Shown: one piece after another, positions 1 to 7,007 of the stretch
Numbering within the stretch: position 1 is the stretch's first letter
Layout: each line of letters starts with the position of its first letter
From: JOPF133 sp052144935
GTDB taxonomy: Bacteria > Acidobacteriota > Terriglobia > Bryobacterales > Bryobacteraceae
Assembly: GCA_052144935.1 (NCBI GenBank)
Contig: JBKQPR010000060.1
Coordinates: forward strand, 1-16,256
DNA: 16,256 nt
Direction: 5' to 3'
Program-made: the position numbers and the translations under genes
Notes under the pieces: generated by a model
Told to the model about the DNA's origin: nothing
The model's database searches: none
Seen by the model: the letters and a program-made list of their open reading frames with translations, nothing else

Positions 1-28
1 GCCTGGCTGGGCCTGGTATACGGGAGTT

Positions 29-103
29 CACGGTGGAAGCATGGAGAACACCCTAGAGATTTCTTCCTGCTTCCTCCGTGACCTCCGCGTCTGTCTCCGT
101 GGT
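29..103. repeat. Partial palindromic intergenic repeat (copy A)
   Basis: Bases 29-48 and 61-80 form an imperfect inverted repeat (17 of 20 positions pair) around a 12-nt loop. The right arm continues to about 103 with alternating CTCCG/CTGTCTCCG-like words. Bases 69-92 match bases 6941-6964 of copy B at 21 of 24 positions in the same orientation, so both belong to one repeat family. The outer part of the left arm is not recognisable here, so this copy is partial or decayed. Bases 1-28 hold nothing I can assign. Confidence 0.7.
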
Positions 104-117
104 GAAGCGATGGTCCC

Positions 118-134
118 TGTTACAATAGATTAAA
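118..134 (+). promoter_or_regulatory. Extended -10 promoter, probably leaderless, for rel
   Basis: TGTTACAAT at 118-126 is an extended -10 element (TG, one base, TACAAT). Transcription from it would start at about 133, almost on the GTG at 135, and there is no Shine-Dalgarno sequence in the 8 nt between box and start codon. No good -35 is visible, although position -35 falls at the end of repeat copy A. Promoter activity and the leaderless reading are inferred from spacing only. Confidence 0.5.
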
Positions 135-2378
135 GTGCCCTCCGAATCCGCCAGCCTTTCGGAATCCGTGTCCCCAGAGTCCCCTCCCGATCCGGTTGAG
201 CGCCTATACCGCGAACTCGAAGCCAAGATCCGCGAATACCGGCCCAACGACGATCTCTCGATCCTCCAGCGCGCCTTCCGCTTCGCCAGCAAATGCCACG
301 AAGGGCAGAGCCGCGATTCCGGCGAGCCCTACATAGTGCACCCGGTCCTGGTGACGCACATTCTGGCGGAGATGCGCATGGATATCGTGGGCATGGTCAC
401 CGGGCTGCTCCACGATGTCGTCGAGGACACCAGCGTCACCGTGGAGCAGGTGCGCAAGGAATTCGGCGAGGAAGTGGCGCGCTGCGTGGATGGCCTCACC
501 AAGCTGACCAAACTGGATTTCTTCTCCGCCGAAGATCGCCAGGCCGAAAGCTTCCGTAAGATGCTGCTGGCCATGGTGGAGGACATTCGGGTCATCATCG
601 TGAAGCTGGCCGACCGCCTGCACAACATGCGCATGCTTGGCTACCTCAACGCCGAACGGAGCGAACGCATCGCCCGCGAGACCATCGAGATCTACGCGCC
701 CATCGCGCATCGCCTGGGAATGGGCAAAGTGCGCAGCGAGCTGGAAGACCTGGCCTTCCAGCATTTGGAGCCGGATGCCTACCGGGAAATCGTGCAAGCC
801 ATCGAGTCCCGCCGCCACTCCAATGAGGAGTTCCTCGCCGAAATCCGGCAGACGGTGGAGTCGGAGCTGCGCCACGAGGCCATTCCCGCTCGCGTGGATG
901 GCCGCGTCAAACGCCCCTACTCGGTCTTCCAGAAGCTGCGGCGGCAGAAGATCACGGTGGATCAGGTCTACGATCTGTTGGCGTTCCGCATCATTACCGA
1001 TTCGGTGAAGAACTGCTACGCCGCCCTCGGCGTGATTCACAACCGGTGGCGTCCCATTCCCGGCCGGATCAAGGATTTCATCGCCATTCCGCGCCCCAAC
1101 CTCTATCAGTCGCTGCACACTTCGGTGGTGGGGCCTCACGGGCAGACCTTCGAGGTGCAGATCCGTACCGAGGAGATGCACCGCATCGCGGAAGAGGGCA
1201 TCGCCGCGCACTGGAAATACAAGGAGGGACGCAAAGGTCCGGCGGCCGACGATCAGCGCATCGCCTGGCTGCGCCACCTGGTGGAATGGCAGCGCGACGT
1301 CCAGGATTCCACCGAATTCATGTCCACCCTGAAGGTGGATCTCTACCCCGAGGAGGTCTACACCTTCACGCCGCGCGGTAAAGTCCTGGTCCTGCCGCGC
1401 GACGCCACGCCCATCGATTTCGCCTACGCCATCCACTCCGATGTGGGCCATACCTGCGTGGGCGCCAAGGTCAACGGGCGGATCGTTCCGCTGCGCTCCT
1501 CCCTGCGCAACGGCGACATCGTCGAGATCATGACCCAGCCGGGTCACGAGCCGAGCAAGGACTGGCTGGCCTTCGTCAAAACCTCCCGCGCGCGCAACAA
1601 GATCAAGCACGTCATCAATGCCAGCGAGCGCATCAAGGCCATTGAAATCGGCCAGAAGTATCTGGATAAGGAGGCCCGCCGGCTGGGCGTGCAGCTTGGC
1701 AAGCTCGGCAAGAGCGACATGGAGAGGGTGGCTTCCGAATACGGCTACAGCAAGATGGAGGATCTTCACGCGGCGCTCGGCTACGGGAAGTTTTCCGCCC
1801 GGCAGGTGCTCAGCAAGATCGCGCCGGGAGCGGTGAAGGACGATCCGGCCGAGGCGCGGCCCGCGAGCGCCGAACCTTCCTCGCCCGCCTATCTGCCGCC
1901 GGGCGCGCCGGGCCGCCAGCAGGATGCCGACGCAGTGATCAAAGTGCGCGGCTCGGACGACCTGCTGGTCTACCGCGCCAAGTGCTGCAATCCGATTCGC
2001 GGCGAATCCATCGTTGGTTACGTCACGCGCGGCAAGGGCGTGGCCGTACATTCCAAGATGTGCCCCAACGTGCAAAACCTGATGTACGATGTCGAGCGCA
2101 AGATCGAAGTGGAATGGGCGCGCGCGGCCGACGACGCTTTTCCCGTGCGCATCACGGTCCACACGGACGACCGGCCCGGGATGCTCAACCAGCTCACCGG
2201 CGTGCTCTCCGACGAAAACACCAATATCCGCAGCCTGGAAGCCAGGACCGCGCTGGATCACGACGGCGGCGTGGTGGAAATGACGGTGGACGTGCGCGAC
2301 AAGAAGCAGCTCGAAAAACTGGTTTCCGCCATGCGCCGCATTTCCGGCGTGCGCGACGTGGAGCGGCTCTTCAATTGA
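135..2378 (+). CDS. rel: Bifunctional (p)ppGpp synthetase/hydrolase, RelA/SpoT (Rel) family
   Basis: The 747-aa protein makes and degrades the stringent-response alarmone (p)ppGpp on or near ribosomes. It has the full long-RSH layout. The HD hydrolase domain (about 45-200) has VHP at 68-70, HDVVEDT at 93-99 and KLADRLHNMR at 157-166. The synthetase domain (about 255-365) has YDLLAFRI at 279-286, RIKD at 311-314 and EVQIRTEEMHR at 340-350. A TGS domain covers about 400-465, a zinc-finger/CC domain includes CCNP at 617-620 and C643, and an ACT domain covers about 668-747. RIKD fits the RxKD signature of bifunctional enzymes rather than the ExDD of synthetase-only RelA, and the hydrolase motifs look intact. 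Both activities are therefore expected. The GTG at 135 is the first start after an in-frame TAG at 126-128. The next gene begins 2 bp after the stop. Confidence 0.95.
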   Translation: MPSESASLSESVSPESPPDPVERLYRELEAKIREYRPNDDLSILQRAFRFASKCHEGQSRDSGEPYIVHPVLVTHILAEMRMDIVGMVTGLLHDVVEDTSVTVEQVRKEFGEEVARCVDGLTKLTKLDFFSAEDRQAESFRKMLLAMVEDIRVIIVKLADRLHNMRMLGYLNAERSERIARETIEIYAPIAHRLGMGKVRSELEDLAFQHLEPDAYREIVQAIESRRHSNEEFLAEIRQTVESELRHEAIPARVDGRVKRPYSVFQKLRRQKITVDQVYDLLAFRIITDSVKNCYAALGVIHNRWRPIPGRIKDFIAIPRPNLYQSLHTSVVGPHGQTFEVQIRTEEMHRIAEEGIAAHWKYKEGRKGPAADDQRIAWLRHLVEWQRDVQDSTEFMSTLKVDLYPEEVYTFTPRGKVLVLPRDATPIDFAYAIHSDVGHTCVGAKVNGRIVPLRSSLRNGDIVEIMTQPGHEPSKDWLAFVKTSRARNKIKHVINASERIKAIEIGQKYLDKEARRLGVQLGKLGKSDMERVASEYGYSKMEDLHAALGYGKFSARQVLSKIAPGAVKDDPAEARPASAEPSSPAYLPPGAPGRQQDADAVIKVRGSDDLLVYRAKCCNPIRGESIVGYVTRGKGVAVHSKMCPNVQNLMYDVERKIEVEWARAADDAFPVRITVHTDDRPGMLNQLTGVLSDENTNIRSLEARTALDHDGGVVEMTVDVRDKKQLEKLVSAMRRISGVRDVERLFN

Positions 2379-2380
2379 CC

Positions 2381-2722
2381 ATGGCATTCTCGACCGACCC
2401 CGAACACATCGCCATTTCCAAATCCAAAGGCATCAAGATCGATTGGAAGGATGGCCACCGCAGCGAGTACGGCCTTCAATACCTGCGCGACAAGTGTCCC
2501 TGCGCCGCGTGCACCGGCGCGCACGGCACTCCGCCGCGCCAGCCGGAGGCCAACAATCCGTTCCAACTGTACAAGCCCGTGCTGAAAATGCTGGCCGTGG
2601 AACCGGTGGGCAACTACGCCATCCGCATCAACTGGAGCGACGGCCACAACACCGGGATTTATTCCTACGAGCATTTCCGGGAGATCTGCCAGTGCCAGGA
2701 GTGTGCGGGGGATGGCCTGTAA
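2381..2722 (+). CDS. DUF971 protein (gamma-butyrobetaine hydroxylase N-terminal-like domain)
   Basis: This 113-aa protein is a stand-alone DUF971 domain, the same fold as the N-terminal domain of eukaryotic gamma-butyrobetaine/trimethyllysine hydroxylases but without a dioxygenase domain. Family marks are IDWKDGHRSEY at 20-30, LRDKCPCAAC at 35-44 and INWSDGHNTGIYSYEHFR at 83-100. Two CxCxxC clusters (C39, C41, C44 and C103, C105, C108) could bind a metal, more than the usual three cysteines plus histidine of the eukaryotic domain. Bacterial members have been linked loosely to Fe-S or Mrp-type proteins, but I see no such partner here. The ATG lies 2 bp after the rel stop, so the two genes are almost certainly co-transcribed and may be translationally coupled. 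Its function is unknown. Confidence 0.85.
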   Translation: MAFSTDPEHIAISKSKGIKIDWKDGHRSEYGLQYLRDKCPCAACTGAHGTPPRQPEANNPFQLYKPVLKMLAVEPVGNYAIRINWSDGHNTGIYSYEHFREICQCQECAGDGL

Positions 2723-2757
2723 GTGGGGATCGACAATCGCGGCTGTTGCGGCGCAAA

Positions 2758-3081
2758 TCACTGGGTCGGCAGCTTGACCGGCTGGCTGTCAAGGTACACC
2801 GTATACGTATACGGAAAACTCCCGCTTTCGCAGCACGCCTGGTAGGCTGGGAAACTCACCACGACATCCTGATCGCCGCTCGACGCGTTCCGTGGCACAA
2901 CAACATTGATCTGGTACACGCCAATCAAGCCCGGCGTCAGGCCCGAGAACCAAACATTCGCCGCCTGTCCGGCAACCGTCACGGTTGGGATGGCGGTGGT
3001 GGCTGAAACCGCTGCTGGCGCGGGCGCCCCGCTCGTGACGGCTGGCGTCACCCCGCCGCGTCCGGTGCCGTTGCCGCGATT
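2758..3081 (-). pseudogene. C-terminal fragment of a TIGR03437 (Solibacter-type) protein
   Basis: On the minus strand an open frame from just after an in-frame TGA near 3082 down to the TGA at 2758-2760 encodes a typical TIGR03437 domain: NGTGRGGVTPAVTSG, then TVTVAGQAANVWFSGLTPG, then GLIGVYQINVVVPRNASSG. In intact proteins this domain is the end of a much longer secreted or surface protein with a signal peptide and repeats. None of that precedes it here, and a fragment of an unrelated gene on the opposite strand occupies the upstream sequence. A GTG at 3049-3051 could give a 97-aa product, but without signal sequence or ribosome-binding site I read it as debris. Confidence 0.75.
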
Positions 3082-3096
3082 TCATTCTCCTGGTAG

Positions 3097-3278
3097 CTGG
3101 GCGTCGAAGGCGATGCTCATGCGGGCGTCACGGTGCGGCACCGCTCCAGGGTGGCTGCGGACCCCAGTCAGCCGAACCTGCGGCAAGTGCACCTGGTTCA
3201 TTCCGAGTTACTGTGCGAGCTGCGCGCGTTAGGATTCCCGGTGTCGTACGGTCAGTCGGGTGAAAACGTGATTAATGC
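3097..3278 (+). pseudogene. MOSC-domain protein fragment
   Basis: One frame reads GVEGDAHAG, then VRHRSRVAADPSQPNLRQVH, then LVHSELLCELRALGFPVSYG and GENVINAG. This is the core of a small MOSC (molybdenum cofactor sulfurase C-terminal) protein. Both ends are missing: an in-frame TAG at 3094-3096 precedes it, and the usual continuation after GEN (roughly TRGIDLLALP) is replaced by a TIGR03437 fragment. The homologous part stops at about 3275, and the frame itself ends at the TGA at 3304-3306. The reading frame inside the fragment is undamaged, which suggests recent truncation by recombination rather than long decay. Identification is from remembered family sequence. Confidence 0.75.
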
Positions 3279-3446
3279 CGGCCGCCATCGCAATACCCCG
3301 GCATGAACCAGGTCGACATCCCGCTCCCCACGACCCTCGCCGGCCGGGGCGAGTTGAATATCGATCTGGCCGTGGCCGGCCATCACGCCCACATCGTCAC
3401 CATCGGCGTGAAGCGATTGGCTCGCCAGCGCCTACTCGTATCGTAG
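3279..3446 (+). pseudogene. TIGR03437 fragment (second, opposite strand)
   Basis: The frame starting about 3279 reads PPSQYPGMNQVDIPLP, then TLAGRGELNIDLAVAG and VTIGVK. It matches the last 40 or so residues of a Solibacter TIGR03437 protein (compare the usual YPGLDQVNVxLPxSLAGRGE). It follows the MOSC fragment directly in another frame and runs to a TAG at 3444-3446, slightly overlapping the convergent permease gene. The preceding part of the protein is absent. It is a different type of TIGR03437 ending from the minus-strand fragment 200 bp away, so the two are probably not halves of one gene. Confidence 0.7.
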
Positions 3447-5864
3447 CGCGATCATCGGGTCCACACTGGCGGCGCGGCGCGCGGGCAAGTAGCTGGCGAG
3501 CAGAGCCACCACCGACAGCACCACCGCTGCCGCCGCGGAAGTCGCCAGGTCGATGGCGCGCACATCGAAAAGCAGACTGGCCAGCAGGCGGGTCAGAGCC
3601 AGGGACGCCAGGAATCCAGCGGCTAAGCCTGTACCGGTCAGCGTGGCGCCGCTGCGCAGCACCATCAGCAGCACATCGCGCCGCTCGGCCCCCAATGCCA
3701 TGCGGATGCCTACCTCCCTGGTGCGCAAAGTTACGGCGTAGGCGATCACGCCGTAAATGCCTACGGCCGCCAGGGCCAGGGCGAGCGCACCGAAGAGCGC
3801 AATCAACTCCAGCGTGAACCGGCGCTCGGCCAGCGCAGAGGCCGAGTAGCTCTCCAGCGGTTGGACGCGGTAAACCGGCAGCGTCCGATCCACCGCTAGA
3901 AATGCCGCGCGCACGGCGCCTTCCATGAGTCGCGGGGCGTTCCTCCGATCGGCGGCCGTCCGCGCCACCAGGGAATAACCGAAAGAGAGATCCTGCGACT
4001 GCGCGATGTAGGCGGCGATATTGGGTTTGATCTCCAGGCCGTACTGGTGAACGTCGCCGGCCACACCCACGATGGTGGCCCAAGGTTGCCGCTCGTCGCG
4101 GCCACCTAACTGGATCTGTTTGCCGATGGCATCCTCGCCTGGAAATTGTTCGCGCGCGCAGGTCTCGCTGATGATGGCTACCTTGGGCGCGGTGGGTCCG
4201 TCGGCCTCGGTGAACAGGCGGCCGCGCCGCAGAGGGATCCTCATGACGCGAAAATAATCCGGCGTTACCGAATAGGTATCGGCACTGGGCACATCCGATG
4301 GAATTTGCGGGTGGCGGTCGCGGACGTGGAATCCGCGGCGGTCGAAGTCGGCCAGCGGAAGCTCGCTGGTCATGGCCACGCTCTCGATGCCGGGAGTCGC
4401 GCGAAGACGTTCCATCACCTGGCTGTAGTAGCCCAGCTCGGCTTCCGGCTTCCGATAGCGGGCGCCATATACGTAGGTGCTGAGCGTCAGCACGTTGTGC
4501 GGATCGTAGCCGGGATCGACGTTCATCAGGCGGATGAAGCTCTTTCCCAACAGGCCGGCGCCGACTACCAGCACGAAGGCCGCGGCTATTTCGGCAGCCA
4601 CCAACAGGTTGCGCAGGCCCTGCCGTGCGCGCCCCGCGGTAGTCTTACCCAGGTCCTTGAGCGCGTCGTTCAGATCGACGCGCGAGGCGCGCAACGCGGG
4701 CATCAGGCCGAAGAGCACTCCGGTGAGAAGGCTGGCCGCCAGGCAGAACAACAGCACCGTGGGATCCATGCGGACTTCATTGACGCGCGGGATTTCCTTC
4801 GGCACGAGCGCGGCCAGGGCGGACGTACACCACGCGGCCAGAAGCACGCCGGCCAGTCCGCCGGCCAGCGCCAGCAGCAGGCTCTCGGTGAGAAGCTGAC
4901 GCACCAGTCGCCATCTTCCGGCGCCCAGGGCGGCCCGCAGGGCGATCTCTTTGGCGCGACCCATGGCGCGCGCCAGGATCAGGCTGGCAACGTTCGCGCA
5001 GGAGATCAACAGCACGAAACCGACCGCTCCCATCAGCACCCAAAGGGCCGTGCTGACGCGGCCCACGAGGTAATCCTGCAAGGGTTCGATGGCCACCGTG
5101 GCGCTGGGCACGTAGGAAGCAGGGTATTGCCGAACCAGGCCGGACATGATGGTCTTCAACTCCGCTTGCGCCTGGCTCACTGACACGCCGGGCTTCAACC
5201 GCGCAATCAGGTGGAGGTGCTGGCAATCGCGGCAGGCATAGGGTAGCGAGAGATCGTAGCCCAGCGGCAGGAACATCTCCGGCGCACCCAGGAAGCCTGG
5301 AATTTCGAGCGAGCGAAAGCCCGGCGGCAGCACACCCACGACGGTAAAGGACGATTCGCTCAACCGGATGACGCGGCCGATGATGTGCGGATCGCCGCCG
5401 AACCGGCGCTTCCATAAGCCATCGCTGAGAATCACTTCATAGCGGCGATCCGGGCGGTCTTCCTCGGGCAGGAAGGTACGGCCAAGCTGCACGGGGATGC
5501 CCAGGGTATCGAAGAAATCGTAGTTGACCCGCAAGCCGTGCAGGAGTTCGGGCTCGCCCCGCTCGACGATGGCTCCGGCGGCATCGCGGTAGAGCGACAT
5601 GCTTTCGAAGGAGTGGCTCAGGCGCCGCCAATCGTAAGCCGTGGTGTAGCCGATGGTTTCGGGGCGTGTTTCGCCGGAATCGGCCTCTGCCAGGGCCACC
5701 AGCCGGTCGGGTTGACGGTAGGGCAACTGGTTGAGCAGGACCGCTTTGACCACGCTGAAGATGGCGGTGTTGGCGCCTACCCCGAGGGCCAGCGTGATGA
5801 CCGCCAGGATGCTGAAAGCCGGGTTCTTGCGCAGCGCGCGCCAGGAGAAAGACAAGTCGCCCAT
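3432..5864 (-). CDS. ADOP family orphan permease (duplicated MacB/FtsX)
   Basis: This 810-aa inner-membrane protein matches the acidobacterial duplicated orphan permease family (TIGR03434, usually around 800 aa). It consists of two MacB-type halves in one chain. The first has an N-terminal helix at about 17-40 (FSILAVITLALGVGANTAIF), a periplasmic core to about 265 with the LGRTF motif at 127-131, and FtsX helices at about 274-297, 325-350 and 368-390. The second half begins at about 418 with LLVAAEIAAAFVLVVGAGLL, repeats LRRGRLF at 545-551, and ends with FtsX helices at about 684-710, 738-760 and 772-792. No ABC ATPase is encoded nearby, as is usual for ADOPs, and the substrate is unknown. 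The gene looks intact. The ATG at 5862-5864 has AGGGG about 5 nt upstream. It lies 61 bp downstream of the epimerase-like gene on the same strand. Confidence 0.92.
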   Translation of the reverse strand: MGDLSFSWRALRKNPAFSILAVITLALGVGANTAIFSVVKAVLLNQLPYRQPDRLVALAEADSGETRPETIGYTTAYDWRRLSHSFESMSLYRDAAGAIVERGEPELLHGLRVNYDFFDTLGIPVQLGRTFLPEEDRPDRRYEVILSDGLWKRRFGGDPHIIGRVIRLSESSFTVVGVLPPGFRSLEIPGFLGAPEMFLPLGYDLSLPYACRDCQHLHLIARLKPGVSVSQAQAELKTIMSGLVRQYPASYVPSATVAIEPLQDYLVGRVSTALWVLMGAVGFVLLISCANVASLILARAMGRAKEIALRAALGAGRWRLVRQLLTESLLLALAGGLAGVLLAAWCTSALAALVPKEIPRVNEVRMDPTVLLFCLAASLLTGVLFGLMPALRASRVDLNDALKDLGKTTAGRARQGLRNLLVAAEIAAAFVLVVGAGLLGKSFIRLMNVDPGYDPHNVLTLSTYVYGARYRKPEAELGYYSQVMERLRATPGIESVAMTSELPLADFDRRGFHVRDRHPQIPSDVPSADTYSVTPDYFRVMRIPLRRGRLFTEADGPTAPKVAIISETCAREQFPGEDAIGKQIQLGGRDERQPWATIVGVAGDVHQYGLEIKPNIAAYIAQSQDLSFGYSLVARTAADRRNAPRLMEGAVRAAFLAVDRTLPVYRVQPLESYSASALAERRFTLELIALFGALALALAAVGIYGVIAYAVTLRTREVGIRMALGAERRDVLLMVLRSGATLTGTGLAAGFLASLALTRLLASLLFDVRAIDLATSAAAAVVLSVVALLASYLPARRAASVDPMIALRYE

Positions 5865-5912
5865 GAGTGCCCCTGGCGGTCGGACGTGCGACGCGGCGGG
5901 AGGTTAGCGGTT

Positions 5913-5940
5913 ATTTCAAAAGGTTCATTTCAAAAGGTTC
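5913..5940. repeat. 14-bp perfect tandem duplication across a stop codon
   Basis: ATTTCAAAAGGTTC occurs twice with no gap (5913-5926, 5927-5940). The junction falls on the stop codon of the minus-strand epimerase-like gene. With one copy the gene would end AAA TAA; with two it ends AAA TGA, so the protein end (NLLK) is unchanged. Confidence 0.9.
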
Positions 5941-6821
5941 GACAGCGCCGGCTCCAGTTGCGGAAAGCAGAAGCGAAAGCCGGCGGCTTCGGCGGCTTTG
6001 GGGGCTACCCGCTGGCTTGCCAGGAGGACCTCCGACATCTCCCCAAACAGCGTCCTGAGCGCAAATCCGGGCACCGGGAAGAAGGCCGGGCGGTGCAGCG
6101 CCGCGGCCAGCGCGCGCGTGAAATCGGCATTGTCCACCGGATAGGGCGCCACTCCATTCACGGCGCCGCGCAGCGGTTGATTGAGCGCAAGCTGGAACAG
6201 CGCCACCAGGTCCTGCAGATGAATCCACGACATCCATTGTTTGCCGTTGCCCAACTTGCCGCCCACGCCCATGCGAAAGGGCGGCAACATGCGGGGCAAT
6301 GCGCCGCCGCGGGTATCCAGCACGACCCCGGTGCGCACCGTCACCACGCGCATGCCCACCGCTTCGGCCGCGCGCGCCTGGCTTTCCCAGGCCACGCAGA
6401 CCTCCGCCAGGAACCCGGTTCCCGGGGCGGCCGGTTCCGCCAGAATCTCGTCGCCGCGCGAGCCGTAGTAGCCGATCGCCGAGGCACACACCAGGACCGC
6501 CGGCGGCCGCGACAGCTTCTTCAGTGCGTCCACCAGGTTGCGCGTTCCGGTGACGCGGCTATCGCGGATACGCCGTTTGACATCCTCGTTCCAGCGTTGC
6601 GCCACAGGCTCGCCGGCCAGGTGGATCACCGCATCGGCATCCCGCAGGCTTTCGGTTGGCGGCTCGCCCTTCAAGGGGTCCCATGCCGAAAGGCGCACGC
6701 CGCCCGGCAGGTTCGTCCCGGCGTGGCGGCTTAGCACATGGAGCGCGTGGCCTTCCGCGCTGAGGGCCTTGAGCAGGCGCCGGCCGATCAATCCCGACGC
6801 TCCCGAAATGGTGATTTTCAC
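5925..6821 (-). CDS. TIGR01777-type NAD(P)-dependent epimerase-like protein (YfcH/SulA family)
   Basis: The 298-aa protein is an atypical short-chain dehydrogenase/reductase of the TIGR01777 family, of usual length. It has the Rossmann GASGLIG (GxxGxxG) at 7-13, HLAGEPVAQRW at 67-77, SAIGYYG at 114-120, a WMSWIHLQD block at 196-204, and the C-terminal DUF1731 region at about 248-294 with FALRTLFGEMSEVLL. Substrate and reaction are unknown; relatives are linked to cell division only loosely. The frame stays open far upstream, but similarity begins at VKITISG. A GTG at 6819-6821 there has AAGGA 6 nt upstream, so I take that start. A TAGAAT box at 6845-6850 would give a leader of about 17 nt. 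ADOP follows 61 bp downstream on the same strand, possibly co-transcribed. Confidence 0.9.
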   Translation of the reverse strand: MKITISGASGLIGRRLLKALSAEGHALHVLSRHAGTNLPGGVRLSAWDPLKGEPPTESLRDADAVIHLAGEPVAQRWNEDVKRRIRDSRVTGTRNLVDALKKLSRPPAVLVCASAIGYYGSRGDEILAEPAAPGTGFLAEVCVAWESQARAAEAVGMRVVTVRTGVVLDTRGGALPRMLPPFRMGVGGKLGNGKQWMSWIHLQDLVALFQLALNQPLRGAVNGVAPYPVDNADFTRALAAALHRPAFFPVPGFALRTLFGEMSEVLLASQRVAPKAAEAAGFRFCFPQLEPALSNLLK

Positions 6822-6844
6822 GATTTGTCCTTGCCGTTTATCGT

Positions 6845-6850
6845 ATTCTA
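6845..6850 (-). promoter_or_regulatory. -10-like box TAGAAT for the minus-strand epimerase gene
   Basis: TAGAAT on the minus strand lies 19 bp outside the left arm of the inverted repeat 6870-6971. Transcription would begin near 6838, leaving about 17 nt with an AAGGA ribosome-binding site before the GTG. This mirrors the plus-strand TACAAT 20 bp outside the right arm. No convincing -35 is seen. Confidence 0.4.
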
Positions 6851-6869
6851 TCGCGGGCGGCCCGTCCTC

Positions 6870-6971
6870 ACCGCGGAGACGCGGAGAACGCTGAGAAAGC
6901 GCGGAGAAAAACAAAGAGAGGAGAAGAGAATTTTCTCCGCGCTTCCTCTGTGGCCTCCGTGTCTCGGCGGT
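6870..6971. repeat. 102-bp imperfect inverted repeat (copy B) between divergent genes
   Basis: Arms 6870-6910 and 6931-6971 are 41 bp each and pair at 34 of 41 positions without gaps, around a purine-rich 20-nt loop (6911-6930). The arms are made of CGGAGA/TCTCCG-like words. The right arm shares 21 of 24 bases with copy A at 69-92. It sits in the gap between the divergent epimerase-like and radical SAM genes. The length and symmetry exceed a normal terminator, and no terminator is needed between divergent genes. It does not resemble an insertion sequence because it has no coding capacity of its own. Confidence 0.85.
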
Positions 6972-6991
6972 GAACGGCGCTCTCCCGCAGG

Positions 6992-7007
6992 TACAATGAA
7001 TGTAAGC
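6992..7007 (+). promoter_or_regulatory. -10-like box TACAAT, probably leaderless start of the radical SAM operon
   Basis: TACAAT at 6992-6997 lies 20 bp outside the right arm of the inverted repeat. Transcription would start at about 7004, 4 nt before the ATG at 7008. No Shine-Dalgarno sequence precedes that ATG. The geometry matches that upstream of rel (box, 8-10 nt, start codon). Confidence 0.45.

Noticed and set aside
204..2387. 727-aa open frame on the minus strand across rel
   Set aside because: It is antisense to a protein with every RSH motif in order; its translation is low-complexity H/A/G-rich and has no recognisable domain. Long antisense frames are expected in GC-rich genes.
4146..5183. 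345-aa plus-strand open frame inside the ADOP region
   Set aside because: It is antisense to the intact permease; its Q/H/G/R-rich translation is typical of a shadow frame.
5538..6734. 398-aa plus-strand open frame spanning parts of ADOP and the epimerase-like gene
   Set aside because: It runs across two real minus-strand genes and the gap between them, with no motif and no start signal.
6738..7007. Upstream extension of the radical SAM gene through the inverted repeat
   Set aside because: The frame is open but the added residues are encoded by the end of the divergent gene and by the repeat. Family-type sequence begins after the ATG at 7008.
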